A stretch of DNA of 48,784 nucleotides from Nodosilinea sp. PGN35 (GTDB taxonomy: Bacteria > Cyanobacteriota > Cyanobacteriia > Phormidesmidales > Phormidesmidaceae), in contig NZ_JAQKQJ010000004.1 of NCBI RefSeq assembly GCF_029109325.1, positions 1 through 48,784 of the forward strand, written 5' to 3'. Positions 1 to 7,467 of this stretch are shown here, in pieces. The notes beneath the pieces were generated by a model. That model made no database searches. It saw nothing but the letters and a program-made list of their open reading frames with translations, and was not told the DNA's origin. How positions within the stretch are numbered: the first letter of the stretch is position 1; every line of letters starts with the position of its first letter. Made by a program: the position numbers and the translations under genes.

Positions 1-1
1 C

Positions 2-91
2 TTGGTGCGGGACTACGAACGGCTGCCGGAAACGTCGGAAACCCTCATTTACCTTGCCATGATCCGTATCATGGTCAGGCGGTTGGCATGA
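2..91 (+). CDS. IS5/IS4-type transposase, C-terminal fragment
   Basis: The first 29 codons read without a stop into TGA at 89-91. The peptide contains LVRDYERLPETSE and ends in IMVRRLA, a tail characteristic of DDE transposases of the IS5/IS4 superfamily in cyanobacteria. Only the extreme C-terminus lies in the window, so activity cannot be judged. The following ~40 bases, including a ttttcaaacatcctctta stretch at about 112-129, may be the right end of the element, but the partner terminal repeat is outside the window. Confidence 0.7.
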   Translation: MVRDYERLPETSETLIYLAMIRIMVRRLA

Positions 92-358
92 TTTTTGACC
101 CCGTCGGACTTTTCAAACATCCTCTTACCCTCTCGGGTGTGCCTGAAGCTGCCCCGACCCAAAAATTAACCTACGTTACGCCAATTGACTTAAAGTTTGA
201 ATAATTGCTCCATTTCAGGAACTTTCGATATAGTTTGGGCAAATCGTTTCCGGAATTTATCGCTGCCTCCCTGTAGCTGGCTGTGTGATCAGCGCTCTGT
301 AGATGTTTCATCGCAGCCTGCCGGATCAGATCCCTGAAACCAAGTCACAGCAATACCT

Positions 359-547
359 ATGGAATTTGCCATCATTCTCATTTTGGTCTTTATTGTCTGG
401 ACCAATGAGGCTCTGTTTGGAAAATCATTAGTTACTGAGATCAAACCAAAAACCGCCGAAGAAGAATTCACCGCCGCCCTGAAAAAGTTCTTAGACAATG
501 GCGTTCCCGTGCGCATTGTAGAGAAAAAAGAAGGCGGAAAAAAGTAA
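359..547 (+). CDS. Small single-pass membrane protein, unknown
   Basis: This 62-residue protein has an N-terminal hydrophobic helix (residues 3-14, AIILILVFIVW) followed by a hydrophilic tail rich in Lys and Glu that ends in KKEGGKK. The pattern suggests an N-terminal membrane anchor with a short cytoplasmic tail. The tail contains a plausible amphipathic helix (TAEEEFTAALKKFLDNG). I do not recognise the family. The upstream Shine-Dalgarno signal is weak, but codon use and the protein-like tail favour this strand over the overlapping minus-strand reading. A 14-bp perfect palindrome (actgctatagcagt, 551-564) follows just after the stop and could act in termination. Confidence 0.5.
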   Translation: MEFAIILILVFIVWTNEALFGKSLVTEIKPKTAEEEFTAALKKFLDNGVPVRIVEKKEGGKK

Positions 548-582
548 GATACTGCTATAGCAGTCCGCATCGATTCCTGTCG

Positions 583-626
583 GTAGGACGGTCATCTTGC
601 CTTTGCAGGCGGGCCACCCGTCCTAC
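583..626. repeat. GTAGGACGG/CCGTCCTAC nested inverted repeat
   Basis: Arms GTAGGACGG (583-591) and CCGTCCTAC (618-626) are perfect complements. A small inner hairpin gcct-ttgc-aggc lies at 599-610. It sits upstream of the Hlip gene and resembles other GTAGG-ended palindromes in this window (13940-14021, 32376-32403, 41167-41187). Confidence 0.6.
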
Positions 627-680
627 GAATTTTCACGGTTCATGCAGGATTGCGATTCCTCAACCCTACCGGCTTCAGCC

Positions 681-866
681 ATGACCCCAGACTCAAATCC
701 TGCTGTCTCCACCCCTGCGGCCTCAGACGAGCCCACCCCGGCCTTTGGCTGGTCGCGCTATGCCGAGCGCATCAATGGCCGCTTTGCCATGGTGGGCTTT
801 GTGGCGCTGCTGTTGCTCGAACTGGTCACGGGCCAGACCTTTTTTAGCTGGCTGGGCCTGGGCTAA
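681..866 (+). CDS. High-light-inducible one-helix protein (Hlip)
   Basis: A 61-residue member of the one-helix chlorophyll a/b-binding-like family (Hlip/Scp) of cyanobacterial thylakoids. These proteins bind chlorophyll and carotenoid and protect photosystem assembly intermediates under excess light. Residues 29-40 read ERINGRFAMVGF, the family signature, with the pigment-ligand residues Glu29, Asn32 and Arg34. The transmembrane helix continues to about residue 50. The ATG at 681 gives the usual Hlip length; a longer in-frame reading from TTG 597 would run through the inverted repeat and is unlikely. The 5' half is proline- and alanine-rich, as in longer Hlips. Confidence 0.9.
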   Translation: MTPDSNPAVSTPAASDEPTPAFGWSRYAERINGRFAMVGFVALLLLELVTGQTFFSWLGLG

Positions 867-946
867 GTTTGGCCTAACCCCCGCCTACCGCACCTTCTAG
901 CCCTTAGAAGTGGTAGGCTTAGGGGTGATTTTGGCATGGTGTCACC

Positions 947-1555
947 GTGGTTAACCCCAACGCAGAGATTGGCCGGCTGCGGGAGCTAATGCCCGCCACC
1001 GCCCGCATGAAAACCAAGCTGATGCTCAGCGATCGCCAGCTCCAGGTGATCAAGGCCGAGTTTCCCCGCCCCTGGCAGGCAACCCACACCGTCTCGATCA
1101 ACCTCGATCTGTGGCACCACCTGGCCGTGGCCGAGCGCGACCTGCTGTTTTTGCGCACCGTCAGCTGGGTAACCCTGGCCAACGTGCTCAAGCCCAACTG
1201 GTACCAGGCCCTGGCTGGGGTGGGGCTGGCGGGGGGCGTAGTCGAACTGCTCCAGGGCGATGCCGTGGGCGTTGTCACCGCTGGCGGCGTGGCGGCACTG
1301 GCAGGCTGGCAAATCTGGCGCGGGGTAACCGGCCCCCAGATCGAGATCGCCGCCGACGACAAAGCCGTGCAGGTGGCCCTGCGGCGCGGCTACGATCAGG
1401 CCGAGGCGGCGGCGGCGCTGATTCGGGCCATTGAGGCGGTGCCCCCCCTTGAAGGGCGGCAGGTGCTCACCGTCAACGAACTGCTGCGCTGCCAAAACCT
1501 GCGGGTGCAAACCGGGCGCTCAGAATTTTCGGTGCCCGAGAGCTACCTGCGCTAG
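947..1555 (+). CDS. DUF3318 family membrane protein
   Basis: A 202-residue protein of the cyanobacterial DUF3318 family, function unknown. Recognisable family features are an N-terminal EIGRLRELMPATARM segment, a PRPW motif near residue 46, an LW...RDLLFLRTVSWV segment and two hydrophobic stretches with GGVVELLQGDAVGVV near the middle. The hydrophobic segments (about residues 80-125) suggest membrane association. GTG at 947 is chosen because the conserved region begins right after it. ureD starts 6 bases after the stop, so the two are probably co-transcribed, although no functional link is known to me. Confidence 0.75.
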   Translation: MVNPNAEIGRLRELMPATARMKTKLMLSDRQLQVIKAEFPRPWQATHTVSINLDLWHHLAVAERDLLFLRTVSWVTLANVLKPNWYQALAGVGLAGGVVELLQGDAVGVVTAGGVAALAGWQIWRGVTGPQIEIAADDKAVQVALRRGYDQAEAAAALIRAIEAVPPLEGRQVLTVNELLRCQNLRVQTGRSEFSVPESYLR

Positions 1556-1561
1556 AGACCT

Positions 1562-2419
1562 ATGGCCCAGCTCCTCCAGCAGTCCCCCGGGGCTGACCCC
1601 GGCTGGCGGGGCACAGCCCGGCTCAGCTATGCCGTCGAGGCGGGCCGGTGCGTGCCGACCCAAACCTACACCCGCGCCCCCCTGCGGGTGCAGCGCCCCC
1701 TCTATCCCGAAGGAGCAGCGGTGTGCCATACGGTGCTGGTACACACCGCCGGGGGGCTGGTGGGGGGCGACCAGTTGACGGTAGAGCTAACGGCGGCCCC
1801 CCAGGCCCAGGCGCTGATTACCACCGCCGCCGCCAGCAAGGTCTACGGCAGTACCGCCGCCAGTAGCCACCAGCAGGTCACGATTACCCTAGGCTCTGAG
1901 AGCTGCATAGAATGGCTGCCCCAGGAGACCATCGTGTTTAACCAGGCCCACTACAGCCAGGCGCTGCGGGTTGATCTAGCCCCTGGCGCTCTGTGGGCGG
2001 GCTGGGAGATCACCCGCTTTGGCCGCAGCGCCCGAGGCGAGACCTTTGAGCAGGGCCAGTGGCGATCGCGCCTCGAAGTCTGGCAGGGGGAGCAGCCCCT
2101 CTGGCTCGATCGCCAGCACCTGGCCGGGGGCAGCGCCCCTCTCCACAGCCCCAACGGCCTGGCCGGGCACCCGGTGGTGGGCAGCTTTGCCGTGGTGGGG
2201 CACGACTTCGACAGCGATGCGGCAGCCGCCCTGCGGCAGCTGTGGCCCACCGATTGGCCGGGCGACGCGGGCGTCACCCGGCTGCAATCGGGGCTGCTGT
2301 GCCGCTACCGGGGGCCATCGAGCCAGGCGGCGCGCCGCTGGTTTGTGGCGGCCTGGCAGCAGCTGCGGCCGCTCTACCTGGGCCGTCCGGCCATCCAGTC
2401 GCGGCTGTGGCCTCGCTAG
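1562..2419 (+). CDS. ureD: Urease accessory protein UreD
   Basis: A 285-residue UreD/UreH family protein. UreD binds apo-urease with UreF and UreG and helps deliver nickel to the active site in the cytoplasm. Family features include the N-terminal RAPLRVQRPLY, HTAGGLVGGDQL near residue 62, TTAAASKVYG near residue 87 and LPQETIVFNQA near residue 118. Length is normal. No ureA, ureB, ureC, ureE, ureF or ureG lies downstream: the next 200 bases are non-coding and the next gene is unrelated. The rest of the urease set must therefore be elsewhere or lost. Confidence 0.9.
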   Translation: MAQLLQQSPGADPGWRGTARLSYAVEAGRCVPTQTYTRAPLRVQRPLYPEGAAVCHTVLVHTAGGLVGGDQLTVELTAAPQAQALITTAAASKVYGSTAASSHQQVTITLGSESCIEWLPQETIVFNQAHYSQALRVDLAPGALWAGWEITRFGRSARGETFEQGQWRSRLEVWQGEQPLWLDRQHLAGGSAPLHSPNGLAGHPVVGSFAVVGHDFDSDAAAALRQLWPTDWPGDAGVTRLQSGLLCRYRGPSSQAARRWFVAAWQQLRPLYLGRPAIQSRLWPR

Positions 2420-2623
2420 GCGGGCAGCCACCCCAGCAAACACCTCGTAGACAGCCAGGACGGCTAGTCCTCAAGACTTTTTCCCAGCCAGGGGCAACGG
2501 CGGCTCTGGTTGACGGTTCTCGGTGGCGGCCAGGGCGCGATCGCAGGACTTTGGCGGCTCCTTCCGGACGGGGCGGGAGGGTGGCGAAAAGATAAAAATT
2601 AGCAGACGTCTGAACAAGGTGCT

Positions 2624-3262
2624 ATGAAGACCCCTCAATTTTCTGGTTCTAAGCTACCCCCAGCCTCAGAGTACGCTCTAATTATTGGGGCTGGCGCAAC
2701 GGCGGCCATGTCTATGGCGGCCCAGCAGATAGCAGTGGCCACCCTGCCGGTGACCACCCTGGTAGCCCTGGGCCTGCTCAATCGCTACCGCCTAGACCAG
2801 CGCCTGCAAGACAGCGAGCCCAGCGGCCCGACCCCCGAGGAGGCCACCAGGTCGGGGCCAGCGGTACCCCAGCGGGTTACTGCTCAACCCAGACCCGACA
2901 CTATTTCGGCTCGCCCCCAGGTGAGTGTCCCGCCAACGGCGGCGGCCCGATTTTCTGACCAGCGCCACTACATCCACGATACGCTGGCCAAAAAGCTTCA
3001 GGCAAAGGCCGATTTTGAGGCGATGCAGCAGGCCAGCCTGCGCCGGGTGGGTGCCCATCTCCAGCAGATTCGCCAGGAGAAAGCGCTGTCGCTGGAGGAG
3101 ATCTACCAGCGGACGTTTATTCAGCCCTACACCCTGAGGGCGCTCGAAACCGGCAATTTGCAGCAGCTGCCCGAGCCCTTTTACATTCGCGCGTTCATTC
3201 AAAAATATGCGACGGCCCTGGGGCTGGAGGGGACGACGCTGGCGGCGGATTTTCCGATGTGA
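2624..3262 (+). CDS. Membrane-anchored helix-turn-helix protein (RodZ-like HTH)
   Basis: A 212-residue protein. Residues 17-50 contain two weak hydrophobic stretches (ALIIGAGATAAMSMAA and VTTLVALGLL). A proline-rich linker follows to about residue 110. The C-terminal third is an HTH_25-type domain: RVGAHLQQIRQEKALSLEEI, then FIQPYTLRALETGN and LPEPFYIRAFIQKYA, the pattern seen at the N-terminus of RodZ. The order is reversed relative to RodZ, so it is not a RodZ orthologue. An AAGGTG ribosome-binding site precedes ATG 2624. It converges with arsS. A regulatory or structural role is possible but unproven. Confidence 0.7.
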   Translation: MKTPQFSGSKLPPASEYALIIGAGATAAMSMAAQQIAVATLPVTTLVALGLLNRYRLDQRLQDSEPSGPTPEEATRSGPAVPQRVTAQPRPDTISARPQVSVPPTAAARFSDQRHYIHDTLAKKLQAKADFEAMQQASLRRVGAHLQQIRQEKALSLEEIYQRTFIQPYTLRALETGNLQQLPEPFYIRAFIQKYATALGLEGTTLAADFPM

Positions 3263-3289
3263 TTGGGTTTGGCCCCTTAAGGTTGGGCT

Positions 3290-3401
3290 TTGGGTAGCTG
3301 GAGCCGGGTTAGTTTCAACGTCTCCCAGCGGCGTTGAACGTTGAAACGTTTGAATGCTGGAACGTTTGCTGAAGGTTTTAACCTCGGTGGCTATAGCTAT
3401 A
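3290..3401. repeat. CTATAG-type dispersed element, copy A
   Basis: The element lies in the convergent spacer between the HTH gene and arsS. It begins near gtagctggagccgggttag, carries several gttgaacgttgaaacgttt units and ends in ctatagctata directly beside the arsS stop codon. It belongs to the same family as copies at about 4446, 7113, 22559, 31273 and 35661. Confidence 0.55.
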
Positions 3402-3402
3402 A

Positions 3403-4407
3403 CTAATCGGCTAATGCCCCGCCACAGCTGGAACCGCTGCCGGCGGTGCAGCCGTAGCAGTAGGGCCGGGTCTGCACGTCGTCGATCACATCCAGGGAGT
3501 TGGCGGCCAGCAGATCGGCCACGGTGAGGGGCTGACCGCTGCGTCCGAGGCTAGGCAGGGCCTCCATCTGGTTGAAGTCGCAGTCGTAGATGCGGCCTTC
3601 GTAGTCAATGGAGAGCTCCTGGCGGCACATCAGGTGGGGAACGGTGGCGGGGTTGTGGTGGCTGGCCAAAAATTGCAGGTAGGGGCCGTAGAGGTCTTTG
3701 CTGGCCAGGTATTGCTTTACCCGGCCAATGGGCAGGTTGGTGATGGTGTAGAGCTGGTTAAAGGCGATGTCAAAGTGCGATCGCAGGTAGGCTTCGTAGT
3801 CACCCTGCAACGCCGTCTGGCTGGGGGTGAGCGAAAACTCGGCGCTGCGGGGCACGGGTGGGTTGTAGACCAAATCGAGGCGCAGGGCCGGGTCGTAGCC
3901 GTAGCCCAGCTGGTTGAGACGCTGGAGCGCGCGAATGGAGGTGGTGTAGACCCCAGCTCCCCGCTGCTGGTCAACATTGTCTTCGAGGTAGCAGGGCAGC
4001 GAGGCCACCACATGGAGCTGGTGGTGGGCAAAGTACTCGGGCAAATCCTCAAAGCCCGGCACGAAGAAAATCGTCAGGTTCGATCGCACCATCACCGTTT
4101 TGCCCAGCTGTCGGGCCGCCGCCACCAGGGGGCGAAAGCCGTAGTTCATCTCTGGGGCACCGCCGGTTAAGTCGAGGGTGGCAATCTGAGGAAACCGGCG
4201 CAGCAGCTCGATGAGCTGATCGCAAACCTGGGGGGAGAGTTCTTCGGTGCGCTTGGGGCCAGCTTCGACGTGGCAGTGGGTGCAGGCTAAGTTGCACTTG
4301 CGGCCCAGGTTGACCTGCAACACGGTGATGGGAAGCTTGCTTAGGGGCTGCCCAAGGCGCTGGGCAAAGGGGGTAACGGCGATCGCGGCGGGAGGAGACT
4401 GAACCAT
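3403..4407 (-). CDS. arsS: Arsenosugar biosynthesis radical SAM protein ArsS
   Basis: A 334-residue radical SAM enzyme matching ArsS, which joins a 5'-deoxyadenosyl group to dimethylarsenite or a derivative in arsenosugar synthesis. The [4Fe-4S] motif CNLACTHC has Cys38, Cys42 and Cys45, followed by HVEAGP. DLTGGAPEMNYGF and VVASLPCYLEDNVDQQRG are characteristic of the family. The C-terminal part (DUF3641) carries a second cysteine set, PYCYGCTAGSGSSCGGA, likely for an auxiliary cluster. Length is normal. arsM, usually its partner, is not in the window, so the pathway must be split. The minus-strand start at 4407 follows a GAGG element. Copies A and B of the dispersed repeat flank the gene. 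Confidence 0.9.
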   Translation of the reverse strand: MVQSPPAAIAVTPFAQRLGQPLSKLPITVLQVNLGRKCNLACTHCHVEAGPKRTEELSPQVCDQLIELLRRFPQIATLDLTGGAPEMNYGFRPLVAAARQLGKTVMVRSNLTIFFVPGFEDLPEYFAHHQLHVVASLPCYLEDNVDQQRGAGVYTTSIRALQRLNQLGYGYDPALRLDLVYNPPVPRSAEFSLTPSQTALQGDYEAYLRSHFDIAFNQLYTITNLPIGRVKQYLASKDLYGPYLQFLASHHNPATVPHLMCRQELSIDYEGRIYDCDFNQMEALPSLGRSGQPLTVADLLAANSLDVIDDVQTRPYCYGCTAGSGSSCGGALAD

Positions 4408-4445
4408 GAACCTCAGTAGGTAAAATCAGTTAGGTAAACGGATAG

Positions 4446-4544
4446 GTAGCTGTAGCCAGTCCAGGACAGTTTCCCAAAAACGTTTGAACGGTCAGGCCTT
4501 GCTAAGGCGTCTGATTGTCCTAATCTAGGTGACTGTGGCCATAC
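4446..4544. repeat. CTATAG-type dispersed element, copy B
   Basis: This copy lies just upstream of arsS. The left end is tagctgtagccagtccagg and the right end, read on the other strand, is tatggccacagtcacctag. The core contains aaacgtttgaacgg. The remaining parts of the spacer 4408-5088 hold no convincing gene; the only other structure is the inverted repeat at 4981-5067. Confidence 0.5.
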
Positions 4545-4980
4545 ATGATAGGACTGCCAAGACGATTTGGCTGGGGAGCGGGGCACGACCCCGGCCACCT
4601 TCCTGCCATTAAATTCTACTAGCCTGAAAATTCCCTGAGGGCAGCGGCCTCCTTTGGCCTCCATGGTCGGCCTCAGCTGTTTGGGCCTCTGTCGAGGGAC
4701 ATTGCTGCCCAGGGAAGGGGCACCTGGGGCGGTGGCAGCGATCGCGCCCCCACATCTACAAGCTCTGAATGTTCCTAACGTTCAAAGTTTTTGCCGAAGC
4801 TGCGATCGCCAGCCACGTCAGGGCACCATCGGCCTTACAACAAAGCGTAAGCGCCGCCAAGCAAACCCTTGCTCAGCAGCGCCCCACCGCAAAAATTGCC
4901 TTCAGCACCTGATGGTGCAATTCAGCCCATCATTTCCGCTGCTGGGCGATACCAGTGTTCAGTCAAAAAATAACGACAGA

Positions 4981-5067
4981 AAATGGGACCTAGGGAAAAC
5001 GGTTCACGGCTCGCCTTAAACCGCTTACCGTGAACCGTTTTCCGTAGACCGTCAACCCGTCCCATTT
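4981..5067. repeat. Nested perfect inverted repeat with outer AAATGGGAC arms
   Basis: Inner arms ggaaaacggttcacgg (4994-5009) and ccgtgaaccgttttcc (5028-5043) are a perfect 16-bp match around an 18-base loop. Outer arms aaatgggac (4981-4989) and gtcccattt (5059-5067) are also exact complements. The nested shape suggests either a miniature mobile element or a strong hairpin downstream of the minus-strand gene at 5089-5226. Confidence 0.7.
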
Positions 5068-5088
5068 AACTTAATTGACTACTAGAGC

Positions 5089-5226
5089 CTAGTCAGAGCC
5101 TTTGGCTTCAGAAGCTTTTTCCTTCTGTTCTTTCTTCTTTTCTCCCTTTTCGTCAATGCTTTCTACAAAATCTAGAATGCGCTCCTCATTTTTTTCGGCG
5201 TAGGACTTATGCTTTTCATCAGTCAT
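5089..5226 (-). CDS. Highly charged 45-residue protein, unknown
   Basis: Reading the minus strand from ATG 5226 to TAG 5089 gives 45 residues. It starts MTDEKHKSYAEKNEERIL and continues with DFVESIDEKGEKKKEQ before a Lys/Glu/Ala-rich end. The composition (about half Lys and Glu, no Cys or Trp) and lack of hydrophobic runs indicate a small soluble, probably helical or disordered protein. A TGAGG element lies about 10 bases upstream of the ATG. The strong inverted repeat 4981-5067 follows the stop, as a terminator would. I do not recognise a family; small stress-related charged proteins look similar. Confidence 0.5.
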   Translation of the reverse strand: MTDEKHKSYAEKNEERILDFVESIDEKGEKKKEQKEKASEAKGSD

Positions 5227-5382
5227 GGATTTGAGCCTCAGTAGTTGATTTATTCAAAATCGATACGTACAATTTAGTTATAGACTCGGGCCTTACCCTC
5301 TACTGAATGAGTGATTTACGCTGGCCGACGTTCTACCCCGAAGCCTACTCCTGAGAAAAGCCGGACGACCCCAAACCAGAGG

Positions 5383-6162
5383 TTAGCTAAAGAGCCTCGG
5401 ATAAATTCTCAGGGCGGCCAGTCTGGCCATCACCACCATCCACCCCGCCAGCCAGAGCAGCAGCAGGGGCCACTCGGGGGGCAGCCCCAGGGGCCAGCGC
5501 AGCAAATCTACCAGGGAGGCCAGGGGCAAAAACGCGGCAAACTGGGCCAGCAGCGGCGGCAGGGTGTCACGGGGAAAGTAGGTGCCACAGAGGGTAAACA
5601 TGGGAATGATTACCAGAAAAATCGGCACATTTACCTGGTCAACCTTATCCACCGCCCCGGCAACCAGTAGACCAAAGGCCCCAAACAGCAGGCTGCCCAG
5701 CACAATCAGCGGCAGCGACAGCACCAGGCTAGAGGGGTCATAGAGGTTGGCCAGTACGGCGACCAGCCCGGTGAGGGTGCCCGCAATGATGCCCTTAGTC
5801 GCCGCCCAAAACCAGTCGCCCAAAAATACATCGGTGTAGCTCAGGGGGGCGGTCAGCAGCGCCTGCCAGGTCTTCTGAAAATTTAGTCGAATGAAGCTGC
5901 TGTAGGCTCCCTCAAAAAACGACTGAAACAGCACCCCAATGGCAATCATTCCCGGAGCCAAAAACCGCGCGTAGGGAATCATCTGCCCCAGGTATTCCAC
6001 ATCGCCAATCAGCGGGGTGAGGCCGTAGCCAAAGGCCAGCAGGTAGACAATGGGCTCAGAGATGGGCGGCAGGCAGTTCACCAACCAGGTGCTGCGATAC
6101 ACCTGAAAATGCCGCCACCAAACCGAATACACCCCCCAGGGGGTAGCGGAAATAAGCTTCAT
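5383..6162 (-). CDS. ABC-2 type transporter permease (NodJ-like)
   Basis: A 259-residue inner-membrane permease of the ABC-2 superfamily with about six hydrophobic helices. Typical features are the N-terminal HFQVYRSTWLVN, EPIVYLLAFGYGL near residue 36, PYARFLAPGMIAIGVLFQSFFEGAYSSF (written here only as a region, about residues 63-90) and the FLVIIPMFTLCGTYFP segment before the last helices. It overlaps the 3' end of the ATPase gene by 4 bases, so the two are translationally coupled and form one exporter. Similarity to NodJ and drug exporters does not reveal the substrate; polysaccharide, lipid or hydrophobic compound export are all possible. Confidence 0.85.
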   Translation of the reverse strand: MKLISATPWGVYSVWWRHFQVYRSTWLVNCLPPISEPIVYLLAFGYGLTPLIGDVEYLGQMIPYARFLAPGMIAIGVLFQSFFEGAYSSFIRLNFQKTWQALLTAPLSYTDVFLGDWFWAATKGIIAGTLTGLVAVLANLYDPSSLVLSLPLIVLGSLLFGAFGLLVAGAVDKVDQVNVPIFLVIIPMFTLCGTYFPRDTLPPLLAQFAAFLPLASLVDLLRWPLGLPPEWPLLLLWLAGWMVVMARLAALRIYPRLFS

Positions 6163-7082
6163 TCGAGCACGCTCCCGGTGAGGCGAAGGAACACATCTTC
6201 TAAGTTAGCGGGCCGCCGCAGGAGGCGGCTGGGCTGGCAGGACTCGATCGCAGCCCAGAGGGTGGCGGCCTCGCCCTCGGGCAGGGTGACCAGGTGACCG
6301 CCGCCAAAGGCTCGATACCAGGCGGCGTGGCGATCGGCCAGGGCTTTGAGCCGCTCTGCCCCAACGCCCTCCACCTCGGCCACCTCACGGCCAATGACGC
6401 GGGCCACCAGGTCGGTAGGGGTGCCCTCGTCGATCACTTTGCCCTGCTGGAGGAGCAGCAGGCGATCGCACAGCCTTTGCGCCTCATCCATATAGTGGGT
6501 GGTGAGCAAAATGCCGCAGCCGCTGGCTTTTAAGTGCTGCACCAGCCGCCAAAACTCCTGGCGGGCGTCGGGGTCGAGGCCGGTGGTGGGCTCATCTAAA
6601 AACACGATCTTGGGTCGATTCAGCAGGGCGCGGGCCAGCACCAGTTTCCGCTTCATGCCGCCGGAAAGCTCATCCACCGGGGCGTCGGCCCGGTGCTCCA
6701 GATTCACCAGGGCTAACAGTTCCCCCGCCCGCTGCCGCGCCGCCGCCCCGGTAATCCGGTAGTGGTGGGCAAAGTGGGTGAGGTTTTTAAACACCGTAAA
6801 GTCGGGGTCGAGGTTGTCTTCCTGGGTGACGATGCCCATCTGGGCGCGGGCCAGCTGCCCCTGCCCCGGCAGCTGCCAGGGGCCAAACTGCACAAACCCC
6901 CGCGTGGGAATAACGGTGCCAAACAGCATGCCCACCGTGGTGGTCTTCCCCGCCCCATTTGGCCCCAGCAGCCCAACAATCTCGCCGGGGGCCAGGGTAA
7001 AGCTGACGCCCTGCACCACCGCCTCGTCACCGTAGGTTTTCCAGAGGTCGTGGGCCTTCAAACTCAGCGCATCCACCACCAC
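6159..7082 (-). CDS. ABC transporter ATP-binding protein (NodI-like)
   Basis: A 307-residue ATPase subunit for the permease just downstream. Visible motifs are Walker A GPNGAGKTT (residues 40-48), Q-loop around TQEDN (86-90), signature LSGGMKRK (139-146), Walker B KIVFLDE (158-164) and the switch His196 in TTHYMDEA. The last ~90 residues form the extension common in NodI/DrrA-type subunits. GTG 7082 is chosen because AGGAG lies at the right distance upstream; two more in-frame GTG codons follow immediately. Repeat copy C sits directly upstream. Confidence 0.88.
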   Translation of the reverse strand: MVVDALSLKAHDLWKTYGDEAVVQGVSFTLAPGEIVGLLGPNGAGKTTTVGMLFGTVIPTRGFVQFGPWQLPGQGQLARAQMGIVTQEDNLDPDFTVFKNLTHFAHHYRITGAAARQRAGELLALVNLEHRADAPVDELSGGMKRKLVLARALLNRPKIVFLDEPTTGLDPDARQEFWRLVQHLKASGCGILLTTHYMDEAQRLCDRLLLLQQGKVIDEGTPTDLVARVIGREVAEVEGVGAERLKALADRHAAWYRAFGGGHLVTLPEGEAATLWAAIESCQPSRLLRRPANLEDVFLRLTGSVLE

Positions 7083-7112
7083 TCGCTCCTAATTGATATA
7101 AATGTACCCATC

Positions 7113-7225
7113 GCCCCCTAGGTTAAGACCGTCAGAAAACGTTCCCACGTTTGCACGCTCTCACGTTTGCATGTTTGCACGTTCTACGTTTAGAGAGAAA
7201 ATGTCCCAACCAGACTAGCTACATC
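7113..7225. repeat. CTATAG-type dispersed element, copy C
   Basis: The left end ccctaggttaagaccgtc and right end gtcccaaccagactagctac match the inner parts of the family's terminal repeats; the outer ctatag is lost. The core is a run of acgtttgcacg-like units (7140-7195). It separates the divergent ABC ATPase and STAND genes. The rest of the spacer 7083-7467 is C-rich (7225-7265) with no gene seen. Confidence 0.5.
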
Positions 7226-7467
7226 TCCACTCCCCGCTCCCCGCCCTCTATCCCCTCCCCCCGGCACTCTAACAAAATCTCTCCCAAACCATCCTGATTC
7301 CCTCTGCCAAACCAGAAATATGAACTGGTAGATGCACCCTGATTATTCCCTGGCCCTCGGGTTGGGGAATTTTTTTTGCCCCAAGGGGCCTCGGGGGCGG
7401 GCTGAGGAGTTCTGAAAAATTCAGGTTAAACTGGGGCAGAATTTGGGCATCTGCGGCGGTTTTGCCA

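Noticed and set aside
4654..5019. Plus-strand open frame in the arsS upstream spacer
   Set aside because: Runs through two repeat elements, lacks a ribosome site and has no protein-like pattern.
5311..5670. Plus-strand open frame opposite the ABC permease
   Set aside because: Gln/Gly/His-rich shadow of the permease gene, which has clear membrane helices and an overlapping ATPase partner.
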